64,000 bases of DNA from Pseudomonas entomophila (GCF_029193575.1 NZ_JARGCS010000019.1:124001-188000); one strand, 5' to 3'. Numbered from the stretch's first letter, positions 15,909-26,098 are shown. Numbers and translations: made by a program. The notes: a model not told the origin generated them from the letters alone.

Positions 15909-17387
15909 ATGGGTGCCTGGCTTAGCAATATCTCCCTGAAGTACAAGTTCTGGGCCGTCAATGCGGTGGCCTTCGTCACCACCCTGCTGCTGGTGCTCTA
16001 CGCCGTGCATCTGGAGCAGCAGGCCCGCGCCGAGGCCGCCCAGACCCAGGCCGTCGCCCAGGCCGAGCTGCTGGCCCGCTGGCCCGTCGGCCAGCCGTTC
16101 CCCCGCCAGCCCCAGGTACTCAGCTGGCAGACCGGACAAACCCCAAGCTTCGCCGGCGCCCCGCTCGACGCCCTGCGCGACGCCAATGGCTGGGTCGCGC
16201 TGCCAGCGCCATGGATCCTCGGCGACACCCCGCTGCGTGGCGCCCAGGTTGTGCGCCAGGGCGATCACCACCTCGCCGTGCTGGCCCAGTCACCCAGCCT
16301 GCGCCAGGTGTTCCTCGCACGCTTCACCCATTACGCCATGTGCGTGCTGATCCTGATGCTGGCCATGCTCGGCGCCTCGCAACTGTTGATCCGCTTCCTG
16401 CTCAGCCAGCTCAACACCCTCAAGGACGTCATGCTGCACGTGGAGAGGACCGGCGACCTGTCGGCTCGCGTGCCGCTGGCCTGCGGCGACGAGGTCGGGC
16501 AGATGGCCGGCGCCTTCAACGCCATGCAGGCCACCTACCACCGAGTGGTCAGCACCGTGGCGCGCACCGCCGCCCAGCTCGACTCGGGCGCCGCGCGCCT
16601 CGCCGCGAGCATGGACGAGGTACGCCACGGCATGATTGGCCAGCAGAGCGAGACCGACCAGGCTGCCACCGCGATCAACGAGATGTCCGCCACCGTGCAC
16701 CACATCGCCCAGCACGCGGGCGCCACTCGCGACCTGTCGCAGAGCGCCGACGACCTTGCCGGCAGCGGCCAGGCGGTGGTCAGCCGTGTGCAGGACTCGA
16801 TCTCCGGGCTTTCCAGCGGCGTGCAGCAGACCGCCGAGATGATTCGTCAACTGGCCGACGACAGCCAGAAGATCAACGGCGTGGTCGGGGTGATTCATAG
16901 CATCGCCGAGCAGACCAACCTACTGGCCCTCAACGCCGCCATCGAGGCGGCCCGGGCCGGCGACCTGGGGCGGGGCTTCGCCGTGGTGGCCGACGAGGTG
17001 CGTAACCTGGCCAAGCGTGTGCAAAGCTCCACCGACGAGATCACCACCATGGTCTCGGCACTGCAAGACGGCACCCGCGATGCGGTGGAGTTCATGCAGG
17101 AGAGCTCGTTCAAGGCCGATGATTGCGTACGCCAGGCTCAGGAGGCCGGCGTGGCACTGGCGCAGATCACCAGCGCGGTGGCGCAGATGCGCGAGAGCAA
17201 CACGCAGATCGCCGTGGCCGCCGAGCAGCAGAGCCAAGTGGCCGAGGAAATGAACCGGGCGGTGGTGAGCATCCGCGACGTCACCGAGGAAACCGTGCAG
17301 CAGACGGTCGGCTCGGCCACCACCAGCAGCGAGCTGGCGACCCTGGCCGGCGAGCTGAACAAGGCCATCGGTCAGCTCAAGCTATAG
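15909..17387 (+). CDS. Methyl-accepting chemotaxis protein
   Basis: A 492-residue transmembrane receptor. TM1 is at about 13-35, a short periplasmic sensor domain of about 110 residues follows, TM2 is at about 143-165 and a HAMP domain at about 166-215. The signalling domain has the highly conserved hairpin tip [20 protein letters not shown] and [15 protein letters not shown]. It couples to CheA/CheW in the cytoplasm. The small ligand domain matches no named sensor fold by eye, so the signal is unknown. ATG 15909 is preferred; the in-frame ATG 51 bp upstream adds a Cys-rich extension with no support. Confidence 0.92.
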   Translation: MGAWLSNISLKYKFWAVNAVAFVTTLLLVLYAVHLEQQARAEAAQTQAVAQAELLARWPVGQPFPRQPQVLSWQTGQTPSFAGAPLDALRDANGWVALPAPWILGDTPLRGAQVVRQGDHHLAVLAQSPSLRQVFLARFTHYAMCVLILMLAMLGASQLLIRFLLSQLNTLKDVMLHVERTGDLSARVPLACGDEVGQMAGAFNAMQATYHRVVSTVARTAAQLDSGAARLAASMDEVRHGMIGQQSETDQAATAINEMSATVHHIAQHAGATRDLSQSADDLAGSGQAVVSRVQDSISGLSSGVQQTAEMIRQLADDSQKINGVVGVIHSIAEQTNLLALNAAIEAARAGDLGRGFAVVADEVRNLAKRVQSSTDEITTMVSALQDGTRDAVEFMQESSFKADDCVRQAQEAGVALAQITSAVAQMRESNTQIAVAAEQQSQVAEEMNRAVVSIRDVTEETVQQTVGSATTSSELATLAGELNKAIGQLKL

Positions 17388-17462
17388 CCACCATAAACAG
17401 CGTCGATTGGCCCCTGCCGGGGCGCCGCACTAAGCTTTGGGCATGACCGCGAGGAACTGCCC

Positions 17463-17831
17463 ATGAGCAAACGTCTGCCCAATCTGCCCGCGTGGCAATG
17501 GCGGGGTTACCACCAGAATCACCGTCACCCGACCAATCTGGTACTGCACCTTATCGCCGTGCCACTGTTCATCATCGGCGCCCTGTTGGTGCTGTCGGGG
17601 TTGTTTGCCCTGGACCTGTCGCAGATCGCCGTCGGCGTCATCGCGCTGATCGCCGGCCTGGGCATGCAGCGCCAGGGACACCGGCTGGAAGCTGAGCAGC
17701 CGGAGCCGTTCACTGATCGTCAGGATGCCGTGAAGCGCCTGCTGACCGAGCAGTTCATCACCTTCCCGCGCTTCGTGCTGAGCGGAGCCTGGTGGCGCGC
17801 CTGGCGCGAACGACACAAGCACCGCCGCTGA
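17463..17831 (+). CDS. Mpo1/DUF962-like membrane protein
   Basis: A 122-residue protein with the N-terminal YHQNHRHPTNLVLHLIAVPLFIIG motif characteristic of the DUF962/Mpo1 family, whose conserved histidines suggest an iron-dependent dioxygenase fold (yeast Mpo1 oxidises 2-hydroxy fatty acids). There are two hydrophobic segments, at about 24-45 and 52-70, and a very basic C-terminus (RERHKHRR). CGAGGA lies just upstream of ATG 17463. The bacterial role is not established. Confidence 0.75.
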   Translation: MSKRLPNLPAWQWRGYHQNHRHPTNLVLHLIAVPLFIIGALLVLSGLFALDLSQIAVGVIALIAGLGMQRQGHRLEAEQPEPFTDRQDAVKRLLTEQFITFPRFVLSGAWWRAWRERHKHRR

Positions 17832-17837
17832 AAGACC

Positions 17838-17878
17838 GCCCTGCGCCGTTCACGGGCTTATCCGCGAACGGGGCTTCT
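17838..17878. repeat. REP-like element
   Basis: GTTCACGGGCTTATCCGCGAAC forms an imperfect palindrome resembling the reverse complement of the common P. putida REP core (TTCGCGG...CCCG). It fills the short gap between two convergent genes. Confidence 0.45.
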
Positions 17879-17884
17879 CGAGTA

Positions 17885-18682
17885 TCAGGCAAATACCGTC
17901 ACGGTCTGCCGGCTCATCGCCAGCAACTCCCCCTCCGCTGTCCACAGCCCCGCCGCCGCATGCCCATATCCATCACGCGCGTGCTCGGTCTCCACGCAAT
18001 ACCAGCACCAGTCCAGGGTCGTGAGGCTGGCCACCGGCTGCACGAACTCGATGGTCCAGGTTAGCGTGCTGCCGGCCGCTGGCCGCTTGAGGAACGGCAT
18101 CAGGCTCGGCGGCCAGGCATCCACCAGCGCGAGCAGGTGAGACTCGTCAAGCGGCTCTTGCGGCACGTCACGCAAACGCACCCACCCCCCCATGAGCCGC
18201 GATTCATTGCCACTGAACGGCAACCCGCCAATCGCCCAGCGCAGGGCCACATGACGCATGAACTGCGGCGTAACGCCCTCGATGTAGGGCAACTCCGGCG
18301 CCGACTGCTCCAGCGGCTTCATCGCCCGCGCCGGCGGTGCCTGCACCTGCACCGCCGAAGGTCGGCCAGCGCCAAAGTTGCCCTGCACCAGCGTCACCAC
18401 TTGCCCATCTTGCACCGCACGGCCCAGCAGCGTACTCACCGCCTTGCCCTCGCGCAGCACCTCGGCCTCGAAACGAATCGGCAACTCCGGCGCCGCTGGG
18501 CCGACGAAGCTGATCGCCAGCGAGCGCACCGGACGGTCGTCACTGAGCTTCAGGCGCATCGTCTCGAATACCAAAGCGGCCATCAACCCACCGAACGAGG
18601 CGCGACCCTGAGCCCAGTCGGCGGGAATGCTGACCGATTCGGGATGGCTGCGCACAGCATCGAGCAACTGGGGGAAATTCAT
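17885..18682 (-). CDS. Acyl-CoA thioesterase, TesB-like (double hotdog)
   Basis: A 265-residue protein with the layout of TesB-like thioesterases: an N-terminal half with ASFGGLMAALVFETMRL and a C-terminal half with GSTLTWTIEFVQPV and ARDGYGHAAAGLWTAEGELLAMSRQTV. The last motif (GLW...G.LLA.S.Q) is the hallmark of the second hotdog domain. It hydrolyses acyl-CoA in the cytoplasm; the chain-length range is unknown. ATG 18682 has GGGAGTCCCTCC-type purines upstream (GGACTCCCTCC region) and is the family-length start. Confidence 0.8.
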   Translation of the reverse strand: MNFPQLLDAVRSHPESVSIPADWAQGRASFGGLMAALVFETMRLKLSDDRPVRSLAISFVGPAAPELPIRFEAEVLREGKAVSTLLGRAVQDGQVVTLVQGNFGAGRPSAVQVQAPPARAMKPLEQSAPELPYIEGVTPQFMRHVALRWAIGGLPFSGNESRLMGGWVRLRDVPQEPLDESHLLALVDAWPPSLMPFLKRPAAGSTLTWTIEFVQPVASLTTLDWCWYCVETEHARDGYGHAAAGLWTAEGELLAMSRQTVTVFA

Positions 18683-18783
18683 GGAGGGAGTCCTTGGGTT
18701 CAGGCCGGTCATGGCACGGGGCAGGACGATAGTAACCAGCGGGCTGCGGCACGGCAGCCCGCATATCGGTCATTTGCAGGGGG

Positions 18784-19551
18784 TTATCGACGCGCCAGGG
18801 CCTTACGCAGCGCCTCCAGGGTGCTGTCCGCCTTGCCTTCGGCCTGGTGCAGCTCGGCCTCCCAGATGGCCTTGCAGGGTGCCAGGTCGGCATGCGCCTG
18901 GGCCTGCAATAGCCATTGCACCCGGTCGTGCCAGTCGCCCAAGTCGCCCTGGGCACGCTTGAGCAGGCGCCGCAGCTTGCGCCCGGCATGGTCAAGCTGG
19001 GGGTAGGCCTCATCGCCGTAGCGTACGCGCTTGATCAGCAAGCGCAGGCGGTGACGGTCGTGAGCCGGGTCTTCGATGGCCTTCTCCAGTTGCCGCCACT
19101 GCTTGCCCAGGCGCTTGTCGATACGCCGCGCCAGCCCGCGGGTGAGGCCCTCGCGATGCGCGGCGCGCAAGAACATCGGGAATGAGTCGAGAATCGCCAA
19201 CACCCGCTTCAACTGCGGGCTGTCGGCAACACTGGCGAAGGTCCGCGCCCTGCCCTCCAGGCGCCGCTGGCCAGCCTGCCCATGGCCGCGGGCAAGCAAC
19301 TGTGCGGCCAGCACCTCGTGGTCACGCAGCGGCGTAGTCAGGGTACCCAGTGACTTCGCGGCGCCCTCCAGTTGCTCGACACCCGGCAGGTCACGCAAGG
19401 GCCGCAACAGGCTGCGCAGGCGCCGCAGGCTGGTGCGCAGATCGTGCAATGCCTCGCTGTCGGTGTCGGCGACGAGGCGTTCCCGGCAGGCCAGCAGGCG
19501 CACCTGCAGGGCCAGTACCTGGGCTACCACATGATCGAGCATGGCGGACAT
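18784..19551 (-). CDS. CHAD-domain protein
   Basis: A 255-residue, strongly helical, basic protein. The histidine- and arginine-rich CHAD pattern is seen: LHDLRTSLRRLRSLLRPLRDL, LRDHEVLAAQLL, HDRHRLRLLIKRVRYGDEAYPQL and LGDWHDRVQWLLQAQAH. CHAD domains bind inorganic polyphosphate or other phosphate-rich polymers through these basic helices. Here the domain stands alone, without a CYTH domain. The ATG at 19551 is 13 bp after the next gene's stop, so the two probably form an operon. Confidence 0.85.
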   Translation of the reverse strand: MSAMLDHVVAQVLALQVRLLACRERLVADTDSEALHDLRTSLRRLRSLLRPLRDLPGVEQLEGAAKSLGTLTTPLRDHEVLAAQLLARGHGQAGQRRLEGRARTFASVADSPQLKRVLAILDSFPMFLRAAHREGLTRGLARRIDKRLGKQWRQLEKAIEDPAHDRHRLRLLIKRVRYGDEAYPQLDHAGRKLRRLLKRAQGDLGDWHDRVQWLLQAQAHADLAPCKAIWEAELHQAEGKADSTLEALRKALARR

Positions 19552-19564
19552 AGGCGCTCCTCAC

Positions 19565-19843
19565 TCAACGCCCGGCACGGGACTCACGAATATAGAAACG
19601 CGCCCGTTCGGCCTTGCGGGTGCAGCCTTCGAAGCCTTCGAACTGCTGCTGGGTCTTGGCACCGGTCAGCAGCGACAGCGCCTTGGAGTAGCTGACGGTG
19701 CCGGCGAAGCCTTCGGCCTTGGCCAGGTCGAGTTCCTTCCAGGCAGCGTCGAGCTGATTCGCGCAACTGTCGCGGTAGGCGGTCTTGCCCGCGCAGCCAG
19801 CCAGCGCCAGAACGATCAGGGGAAGGTAGATCCAGGCTTTCAT
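19565..19843 (-). CDS. Small lipoprotein of unknown function
   Basis: The 92-residue product has a lipoprotein signal MKAWIYLPLIVLALAGCAGK with Cys at about residue 16. The mature part is helical (NQLDAAWKELDLAKAEGF, YSKALSLLTGAKTQQQFEGFEGC) and has two further Cys that could pair. It is probably anchored in the outer membrane, with no known role. It lies directly upstream of the CHAD gene on the same strand. ATG 19843 is the signal-peptide start. Confidence 0.7.
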   Translation of the reverse strand: MKAWIYLPLIVLALAGCAGKTAYRDSCANQLDAAWKELDLAKAEGFAGTVSYSKALSLLTGAKTQQQFEGFEGCTRKAERARFYIRESRAGR

Positions 19844-19998
19844 CGGGTGATACCTCAAGGTCAAAAAGGAGTGGCCGTTCGACGGCCAATTGAAACAAAA
19901 GTGCCCTGCAAAGCGTAGCCCAGCGCGGATTGGATTGAAGCGTGGGGCGCAATGGGTGCATTGTTGCAGCAGGGTGGCACGGTCGTGGGGGAAAGATC

Positions 19999-21027
19999 AT
20001 GAGCAAACGTGTGGCGCTGGTACTGGGGTCGGGGGGCGCACGCGGGTACGCGCACATCGGGGTGATCGAGGAGGTCGAGCGACGCGGCTACGAAATCGCC
20101 TGCATCGCCGGCTGCTCGATGGGCGCGGTGATCGGCGGGATCTACGCCGCCGGCAAGCTCGACCAGTACCGCCGCTGGATCGAGAGCCTTGACTACCTGG
20201 ACGTGCTGCGTCTGGTGGACGTGAGCTTTCGCCTCGGGGCGATTCGTGGCGACAAGGTCTTCGGACAGATCCGCAAGATCGTCGGCGAAATCAACATCGA
20301 GCAGTTACGCATCCCCTACACCGCCGTGGCCACCGACCTGACCAACCAGCAGGAAATCTGGTTCCAGGAAGGCTGCCTGCACCAGGCCATGCGTGCCTCG
20401 GCGGCGATCCCCAGCCTCTTTACCCCGGTGATGCAGGGCAACCGCATGCTGGTCGACGGAGGCATCCTCAACCCACTGCCGATCGTGCCGGTGGTGTCCA
20501 GCCACTGCGACCTGATCATCGCCGTCAACCTCAATGCCACCAACCAGAAGCAGTACCAATTGCCGGTGATCGAGCGCCCGGCGGCGTTCAAGATGCGCTT
20601 CGACTCGGTCATCAGTTCGTTGGGGTCGCGCCTGCCATTCCGCCGTAAACCGGCAGAACAGTTGATCCGCATCGAGCAGGAGATCGTCGCCGAGGCCAAT
20701 CCCTGGCTGAGCGAGCCGGCCGACCCGGAAGCGCAGCAGCCGGCTGCGGCGCCGGAACGCGAGGGTGCGCCGAAGTCGGCCACCGGATCGTTCATTATCG
20801 ACAACGTCGGACCCGCGTCATTGCTGGATTTGATCAACCAAAGCTTCGAGGTGATGCAGACGTCGCTGGCGCAGTACAAGATCGCTGGGTATCCACCGGA
20901 TGTGCTGATCAACGTACCCAAGCGGGTATGCCGGTTCTTCGAGTTCTACAAAGCGCCGGAGTTGATCGCGCTGGGGCGGGAGATTGCGCGGGATACGCTG
21001 GACAATTACGAGGGGGAACGGCAGTAG
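19999..21027 (+). CDS. Patatin-like phospholipase (RssA type)
   Basis: A 342-residue protein. The patatin dyad is complete: oxyanion loop GSGGARGYAHIG near residue 10, nucleophile GCSMG near residue 40 and Asp in LVDGGILNPLPI near residue 155. A C-terminal extension with FIIDNVGPASLLDLINQSFEVMQ is shared by the RssA-like subgroup. It is presumed to be a cytoplasmic or peripheral membrane lipid acyl hydrolase. GGGGGAAAG lies just before ATG 19999; the in-frame start 57 bp upstream is in a region lacking protein character. Confidence 0.87.
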   Translation: MSKRVALVLGSGGARGYAHIGVIEEVERRGYEIACIAGCSMGAVIGGIYAAGKLDQYRRWIESLDYLDVLRLVDVSFRLGAIRGDKVFGQIRKIVGEINIEQLRIPYTAVATDLTNQQEIWFQEGCLHQAMRASAAIPSLFTPVMQGNRMLVDGGILNPLPIVPVVSSHCDLIIAVNLNATNQKQYQLPVIERPAAFKMRFDSVISSLGSRLPFRRKPAEQLIRIEQEIVAEANPWLSEPADPEAQQPAAAPEREGAPKSATGSFIIDNVGPASLLDLINQSFEVMQTSLAQYKIAGYPPDVLINVPKRVCRFFEFYKAPELIALGREIARDTLDNYEGERQ

Positions 21028-21028
21028 C

Positions 21029-21062
21029 GCGGGGCAAGCCCGCGCCTACAGGGTGCGCGGGC
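21029..21062. repeat. REP-like palindrome
   Basis: GCGCGGGGCAAGCCCGCGC followed by CTACAGG is the classic P. putida REP form (GCGGG...CCCGC CCTACAGG). It lies between the patatin gene and the terminator at 21,079. Confidence 0.6.
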
Positions 21063-21078
21063 TTACACAGGTACAAAA

Positions 21079-21103
21079 AAACAGGCCGCATTCGCGGCCT
21101 GTT
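21079..21103. terminator. Bidirectional intrinsic terminator
   Basis: An 11-bp stem AAACAGGCCGC / GCGGCCTGTTT with loop ATTC, preceded on the left by an A run. It closes ppiD (minus strand, stop at 21,111) and the patatin gene (plus). Confidence 0.88.
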
Positions 21104-21110
21104 TCGTCAC

Positions 21111-22982
21111 TCAGTAGCGGGTGATGTCCGCACGGGTTTCCAGCTGCTTGCGGTACGCCGCGAAGTCCTGCTGGCCGGCGCGCGAAGCGAGGTAGCGGCG
21201 AATCTGCTGCTTCTCTTCGTCGGTGGCCGCGGCACCTTCGTTGACGCCCTTGAGCTGCAGCACCACCAGGCTGCCGTCCGCCAGGACCACACTGCCGTAC
21301 ACCGGCTTGTCCTTGGCCTCAGGCTTGCCCAGGCGGAACACCGCCTGCAGCTCGGCCGGGTCGATACCGTCCTGGCCGCGGCTCACCGCTTCCTGAACCT
21401 TCCAGCTCTGGCCGTCCTGGGCAGTGCCTGGGGCAATCGAACCGTCGCGCAGGCCGGCGATCAGCTTGTCGGCCTTGGCCTTGAGCTCGGCGGTCGCCTT
21501 CTCGCGGGCCAGGTGCCCGCTGATGTTCTTGGCCACGGCCTCCAGCGGCAGTTGCTCCGGCTTGCGGTGCTCCTTGACGCGCAGCACCACCACGGTTTCC
21601 GGGTCCAGCTCCAGGGCGTTGCTGTTGGCGCCCTCGTCCATCACTTCCTCGCTGAACGCCGCTTGCACGACCGAACGGTTGGCGGTGATGCCTTCGCCGC
21701 CTTCGCGGCCGAACGCTGCCGAGGTCTGTACCTTCAGGCCCAAGTCCTGGGCCGGCTGGCTGAGGTCGGAGGCCTCGAAGGCGGCGTCTTCCAGCTGCTT
21801 GGTCACTTCGACGAAGCGCTGCTCGACCTGCTGGGTCTTCAGCTCACGGGTCAGCTTGTCCTTGAGGCTGGCGAACGTCGGCACTTCAGGCGCCTGGACG
21901 CCCAGCAGCTTGATCAGGTGGTAGCCGTACTCGGTGCGTACCGGGGCCGAGACCTGGTCCTTGTTCAGCTTGTACAGCGCGTCCTCGAAGGCTTGGTCGT
22001 AGACACCCGGGCCAGCGAAGCCAAGGTCGCCACCGGTGGCGGCCGAACCAGGGTCCTGGGAGAACTCCTTGGCCAGCTTGGCGAAGTCCTCGCCCTTCTG
22101 CAGGCGCTGCTGGATTTCGTCGATGCGAGCCTTGGCCTGAGCATCGCTGGTCTTGTCGTTGACTTCGACCAGGATATGCGCGGCACGGCGCTGCTCGGCG
22201 AGGTTGGCGATTTCCTTCTCGTACAGGGCCTGCAGCGCGTCGTCGCTGACCTTGACCTGGTCGAAGAAGGCCGACTTCTTCAGCTCGATGTAGTCGATGA
22301 CCACCTGGTCGGGGGTCATGAACTCCTTGGCGTGCTGGTCGTAGTGGGCCTTGACCTCGTCGTCGCCGACCTTGACCGCGGCCGGGTTGGCCTTAAAGGT
22401 CAGGGAGGCGAAATCGCGGGTCTGTTTTTCCAGGCGGGCGAACGACTCGACCTGGGTATCGGTGACGAAGCTGCTGCCGGCAAGACCGGTACGCAGTTGG
22501 CCGATGAGCATCTCCTGCCCCAGCATCTCGCGGAACTGCATGCGCCCATAGCCCATCTGGCGAATCACCGAATCGAAACGCTCGGCGCTGAACTTGCCGT
22601 CCACCTGGAACTCAGGCGTCTGCAGGATCAACTGGTCCAGCGCGGCTTCGGAGAAAGCGAACTTGGCGTCTTCGGCACCCTGCAACAGCAGCTTGCGCTC
22701 AATCAGCCCCTTGAGCGCGGCGTCACGCAGCATCTTTTCATCCAGCAGCGCTGGATCGAAATCCTTGCCCAGCTGTTGCATCAGTTGGCGGCGTTGCATG
22801 TCGACAGCCTGGCTCAGCTCATTCTGGCTGATGGTCTGGCCGTTCACCTTGGCGGCGTCCTGACTGTGGCTGGTCGCCTGGAAAATGGCCTCGAAACCGG
22901 TCAATGCCATCAGCATGACGATGAGGCCAATGATGGTCTTGGCAATCCAACCCTGTGAATTGTCCCTGATATTCTGCAGCAT
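21111..22982 (-). CDS. ppiD: Periplasmic folding chaperone PpiD (SurA_N + parvulin domain)
   Basis: A 623-residue inner-membrane-anchored periplasmic protein. A single TM helix (about 12-34, TIIGLIVMLMALTGFEAIF) is followed by a SurA_N-like chaperone region (about 40-230), a parvulin PPIase domain (about 265-355, RAAHILVEV ... SQDPGSAATGGDLGFAGPGVY ... VRTEYGYHLIKLLG) and a second C-terminal domain. It helps newly exported proteins fold near SecYEG. ATG 22982 is used; the longer in-frame start lacks family support. The lon-hupB-ppiD order is the conserved proteobacterial one. Confidence 0.93.
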   Translation of the reverse strand: MLQNIRDNSQGWIAKTIIGLIVMLMALTGFEAIFQATSHSQDAAKVNGQTISQNELSQAVDMQRRQLMQQLGKDFDPALLDEKMLRDAALKGLIERKLLLQGAEDAKFAFSEAALDQLILQTPEFQVDGKFSAERFDSVIRQMGYGRMQFREMLGQEMLIGQLRTGLAGSSFVTDTQVESFARLEKQTRDFASLTFKANPAAVKVGDDEVKAHYDQHAKEFMTPDQVVIDYIELKKSAFFDQVKVSDDALQALYEKEIANLAEQRRAAHILVEVNDKTSDAQAKARIDEIQQRLQKGEDFAKLAKEFSQDPGSAATGGDLGFAGPGVYDQAFEDALYKLNKDQVSAPVRTEYGYHLIKLLGVQAPEVPTFASLKDKLTRELKTQQVEQRFVEVTKQLEDAAFEASDLSQPAQDLGLKVQTSAAFGREGGEGITANRSVVQAAFSEEVMDEGANSNALELDPETVVVLRVKEHRKPEQLPLEAVAKNISGHLAREKATAELKAKADKLIAGLRDGSIAPGTAQDGQSWKVQEAVSRGQDGIDPAELQAVFRLGKPEAKDKPVYGSVVLADGSLVVLQLKGVNEGAAATDEEKQQIRRYLASRAGQQDFAAYRKQLETRADITRY

Positions 22983-23046
22983 GCGTCCCCCAGAAACGGT
23001 CGTACCACTGCATCGACAACCGCGGAGAGTGGGTAGAATCCTGATA

Positions 23047-23080
23047 AAAGAAAGGCGCATCCGAGGATGCGCCTTTTCTT
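23047..23080. terminator. Bidirectional terminator between ppiD and hupB
   Basis: The stem AAAGGCGCATCC / GGATGCGCCTTT is flanked by AAAAGA and TCTT tails. On the minus strand it lies about 87 bp past the hupB stop and 65 bp before the ppiD start, so ppiD probably has its own promoter or partial read-through. Confidence 0.85.
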
Positions 23081-23166
23081 AGCAAACGTGTCAGGCGGGA
23101 ACGTTTGCGGCCCCCGCCGCCACGTGCTCGGACCGGGCAAGGCCTGGTCCGGCTGAAAGAGACGAC

Positions 23167-23439
23167 TTAGTTGACGGCGTCTTTCAGGCCTTTGCCAGCC
23201 TTGAAGCCTGGAACCTTGGCAGCAGCGATCTTGATCGCCTTGCCGGTTTGCGGGTTGCGACCGGTGCGCTCAGCGCGCTCTTTGACGGAGAAGGTACCGA
23301 AGCCAACCAGGACGACGTCGTCGCCTGCTTTCAGGGCACCGGTCACGGAGTCGATCACAGCGTCCAGGGCTTTGCCGGCGGCAGCCTTGGAAATGTCAGC
23401 CGATACAGCGATAGCGTCAATCAGTTCCGACTTGTTCAC
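23167..23439 (-). CDS. hupB: DNA-binding protein HU-beta
   Basis: The 90-residue product has the exact size and motifs of HU: N-terminal helices [20 protein letters not shown], the body [20 protein letters not shown] and the DNA-binding arm [31 protein letters not shown]. It binds and bends DNA without sequence preference as a dimer in the nucleoid. AGGGG lies just before the ATG. It sits between lon and ppiD as in most gamma-proteobacteria. The 153 bp to lon contain its promoter; no element is unambiguous there. Confidence 0.97.
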   Translation of the reverse strand: MNKSELIDAIAVSADISKAAAGKALDAVIDSVTGALKAGDDVVLVGFGTFSVKERAERTGRNPQTGKAIKIAAAKVPGFKAGKGLKDAVN

Positions 23440-23592
23440 TCTAAGTCCCCTTATATCTCTATTGAGTTTGTTTCTAAGTATGTAATGAAAAGCTTATGAA
23501 ACGAGCACTGGGTGGCCTGATGACACTGGCGTGCCGCTTTATAGCAAGGCCTCGAAAAAACTGTCAAGGAAGGCCCCCCCGTGAAATACGAA

Positions 23593-25989
23593 CTAGTGCG
23601 TGCTGATTCTTTCCTTAGCATCGCCGTCGCGCTTTTCATCTTTCGCGACAATCTCCGGAGCCACATCTGGCAAGGGCTCCGGGGCGTATTGCAGCGCAAT
23701 TTGCAGGACTTCGTCAATCCATTTGACCGGTTTGATCTGCAGATCCTGTTTGATATTTTCAGGAATCTCCTTCAGATCGCGAACATTTTCCTCGGGAATG
23801 ATGACCGTCTTGATCCCACCTCGGTGTGCCGCCAGCAGTTTTTCCTTCAACCCACCGATCGCCAGGACCTGCCCGCGCAGGGTGATTTCCCCGGTCATGG
23901 CCACGTCGGCGCGCACCGGAATCTGGGTCAGCGCCGAGACCAGCGCCGTGCACATGCCAATACCCGCGCTCGGGCCATCCTTGGGCGTGGCGCCCTCGGG
24001 CATGTGGATGTGCACGTCGTGCTTCTCGTGGAAGTCCGCCGCGATACCCAGGCTGCGCGCACGGCTGCGCACCACGGTCTGCGCGGCGGTGATCGACTCG
24101 ACCATCACATCGCCCAACGAGCCGGTCTTGATCAACTGGCCCTTGCCAGGAATCACCACCGCCTCGATGGTCAGCAACTCGCCGCCGACCTGGGTCCAGG
24201 CGAGACCCGTCACCTGACCGATCTGGTCCTGCTGTTCGGCCAGGCCATAGCGGAACTTGCGCACGCCCAGCAGGTGCTCCAGCTGCTCGCCGGTGACCTT
24301 GACCTTCACTTGCTTGTGCCCGGTGTGCTCCTTGACCACCTTGCGGCAGACCTTGGCGATCTGCCGCTCCAGGCCGCGCACACCAGCTTCGCGGGTGTAG
24401 TAGCGAATGATGTCGCGGATCGCCGAGACATCGATCTCCAGCTCGTCCTTCTTCAGGCCGTTGGCCTTGACCTGCTTGGGCGTCAGGTACTTGACCGCGA
24501 TATTGACTTTCTCGTCCTCGGTGTAGCCCGGCAGGCGAATGATTTCCATCCGGTCGAGCAGCGCCGGCGGGATGTTCATCGAGTTCGAGGTGCACAGGAA
24601 CATCACGTCCGAAAGGTCGTAGTCGACTTCGAGATAGTGATCGTTGAAGTTGTGGTTCTGCTCGGGGTCGAGCACCTCCAGCAAGGCCGAAGCCGGGTCG
24701 CCCCGCATGTCGCTGCCCATCTTGTCGATCTCGTCGAGCAGGAACAGCGGGTTGCGCACACCCACCTTGGTCATCTTCTGGATCAGCCGACCCGGCATCG
24801 AACCGATGTAGGTACGCCGGTGGCCACGAATTTCAGCCTCGTCACGCACACCGCCCAGGGCCATGCGCACGAACTTGCGGTTGGTGGCGGCAGCGATCGA
24901 CTCGGCGAGCGAGGTCTTACCCACGCCAGGCGGGCCGACCAGGCACAGCACCGGGCCGCGAATCTTCTTCACGCGCTTTTGCACGGCGAGGTATTCGAGG
25001 ATGCGCTCCTTGACCTCCTCCAGGCCGTAGTGGTCCGAGTCGAGGATCTCCTCGGCCTTGGCCAGGTCCAGACGCACCTTGCTCTGGGCCTTCCACGGCA
25101 CCTGCACGAGCCAGTCGAGATAGGAACGCACCACCGTGGCCTCGGCAGACATCGGTGACATCTGCTTGAGCTTGTTCAGTTCGGCCTGGGCTTTGGCCAG
25201 GGCGTCCTTGGGTAGGCCTGCGGCGTCGATACGCTTCTTCAGCTCCTCGACTTCGTTGTGACCTTCATCGCCATCGCCAAGCTCTTTCTGAATAGCCTTC
25301 ATCTGCTCATTCAGGTAGTACTCGCGCTGGCTGCGCTCCATCTGCTTCTTGACCCGGCCGCGGATGCGCTTCTCGACCTGCAGCAGGTCGATTTCCGCGT
25401 CCAGCAGCGCCAACACGTGCTCGACGCGCGTTGGCAGGTCGATGATTTCAAGAATTTCCTGCTTCTGCTCGATCTTCAAGGCCATGTGCGCGGCCATGGT
25501 GTCGACCAGGCGACCCGGCTCGTCGATGCTGTTGAGCGAGGACAGCACTTCGGCGGGCACTTTCTTGCCCAACTGTACGTACTGCTCGAACTGCGACAGC
25601 AAGCTGCGCACGAATACCTCGGACTCGCGCTCGGCGGCCTCGACTTCGTCGATCAGGCTGACTTCGGCACGCACATGCCCTTCAACTTCGATGAAACGCT
25701 CTATAGCGCCACGCTGCTCGCCCTCGACCAGCACCTTGACGGTGCCATCGGGCAGTTTGAGCAATTGCAGTACGGTGGCGATCGTGCCGACGCGGTACAG
25801 GGCGTCTTCGCCCGGATCGTCGTCAGCTGGATTCTTCTGGGCCAGCAGGAGGATCTGCTTCTCGCCCGTCATCGCAGCCTCGAGGGCTTCGATGGACTTC
25901 TCGCGTCCCACGAACAGCGGGATGACCATGTGCGGGTAGACTACGACATCGCGCAATGGCAAAAGAGGCAAGTCGAGGGTGGTCTTCAT
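23593..25989 (-). CDS. lon: ATP-dependent protease Lon
   Basis: A 798-residue hexameric cytoplasmic protease. The N-terminal LON substrate-binding domain (about 1-200) starts [26 protein letters not shown] coiled coil leads to the AAA module with Walker [10 protein letters not shown] (about 353-361) and Walker [13 protein letters not shown], then the S16 protease domain with the catalytic Ser in [16 protein letters not shown] and Lys in [14 protein letters not shown]. It degrades misfolded and regulatory proteins. The C-terminal tail after [14 protein letters not shown] is somewhat long and charged. A sigma-32-like promoter lies about 60-90 bp upstream. Confidence 0.97.
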   Translation of the reverse strand: MKTTLDLPLLPLRDVVVYPHMVIPLFVGREKSIEALEAAMTGEKQILLLAQKNPADDDPGEDALYRVGTIATVLQLLKLPDGTVKVLVEGEQRGAIERFIEVEGHVRAEVSLIDEVEAAERESEVFVRSLLSQFEQYVQLGKKVPAEVLSSLNSIDEPGRLVDTMAAHMALKIEQKQEILEIIDLPTRVEHVLALLDAEIDLLQVEKRIRGRVKKQMERSQREYYLNEQMKAIQKELGDGDEGHNEVEELKKRIDAAGLPKDALAKAQAELNKLKQMSPMSAEATVVRSYLDWLVQVPWKAQSKVRLDLAKAEEILDSDHYGLEEVKERILEYLAVQKRVKKIRGPVLCLVGPPGVGKTSLAESIAAATNRKFVRMALGGVRDEAEIRGHRRTYIGSMPGRLIQKMTKVGVRNPLFLLDEIDKMGSDMRGDPASALLEVLDPEQNHNFNDHYLEVDYDLSDVMFLCTSNSMNIPPALLDRMEIIRLPGYTEDEKVNIAVKYLTPKQVKANGLKKDELEIDVSAIRDIIRYYTREAGVRGLERQIAKVCRKVVKEHTGHKQVKVKVTGEQLEHLLGVRKFRYGLAEQQDQIGQVTGLAWTQVGGELLTIEAVVIPGKGQLIKTGSLGDVMVESITAAQTVVRSRARSLGIAADFHEKHDVHIHMPEGATPKDGPSAGIGMCTALVSALTQIPVRADVAMTGEITLRGQVLAIGGLKEKLLAAHRGGIKTVIIPEENVRDLKEIPENIKQDLQIKPVKWIDEVLQIALQYAPEPLPDVAPEIVAKDEKRDGDAKERISTH

Positions 25990-26048
25990 GATTTCGCCTC
26001 TACAGCGGCCTTATGGCCGGAAACCGGTGGAAATAGTGCTTGGGCTTA

Positions 26049-26077
26049 ATGTGGGGGCAGGTCTGTAAAAATACAAG
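26049..26077 (-). promoter_or_regulatory. Sigma-32-like heat-shock promoter of lon
   Basis: On the minus strand CTTGTAT is followed 14 bp later by CCCCACAT, close to the heat-shock consensus (CTTGAAA, 13-15 bp, CCCCATNT). It lies about 60 bp upstream of the lon ATG. Lon is a heat-shock gene in proteobacteria, which supports the assignment. Confidence 0.7.
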
Positions 26078-26098
26078 CACTGACGCCAGAAAAGCAGA

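Noticed and set aside
20928..22958. A 676-codon plus-strand open frame opposite ppiD
   Set aside because: Shadow of ppiD; composition biased to Leu, Gly, Val and Asp without any family motif.
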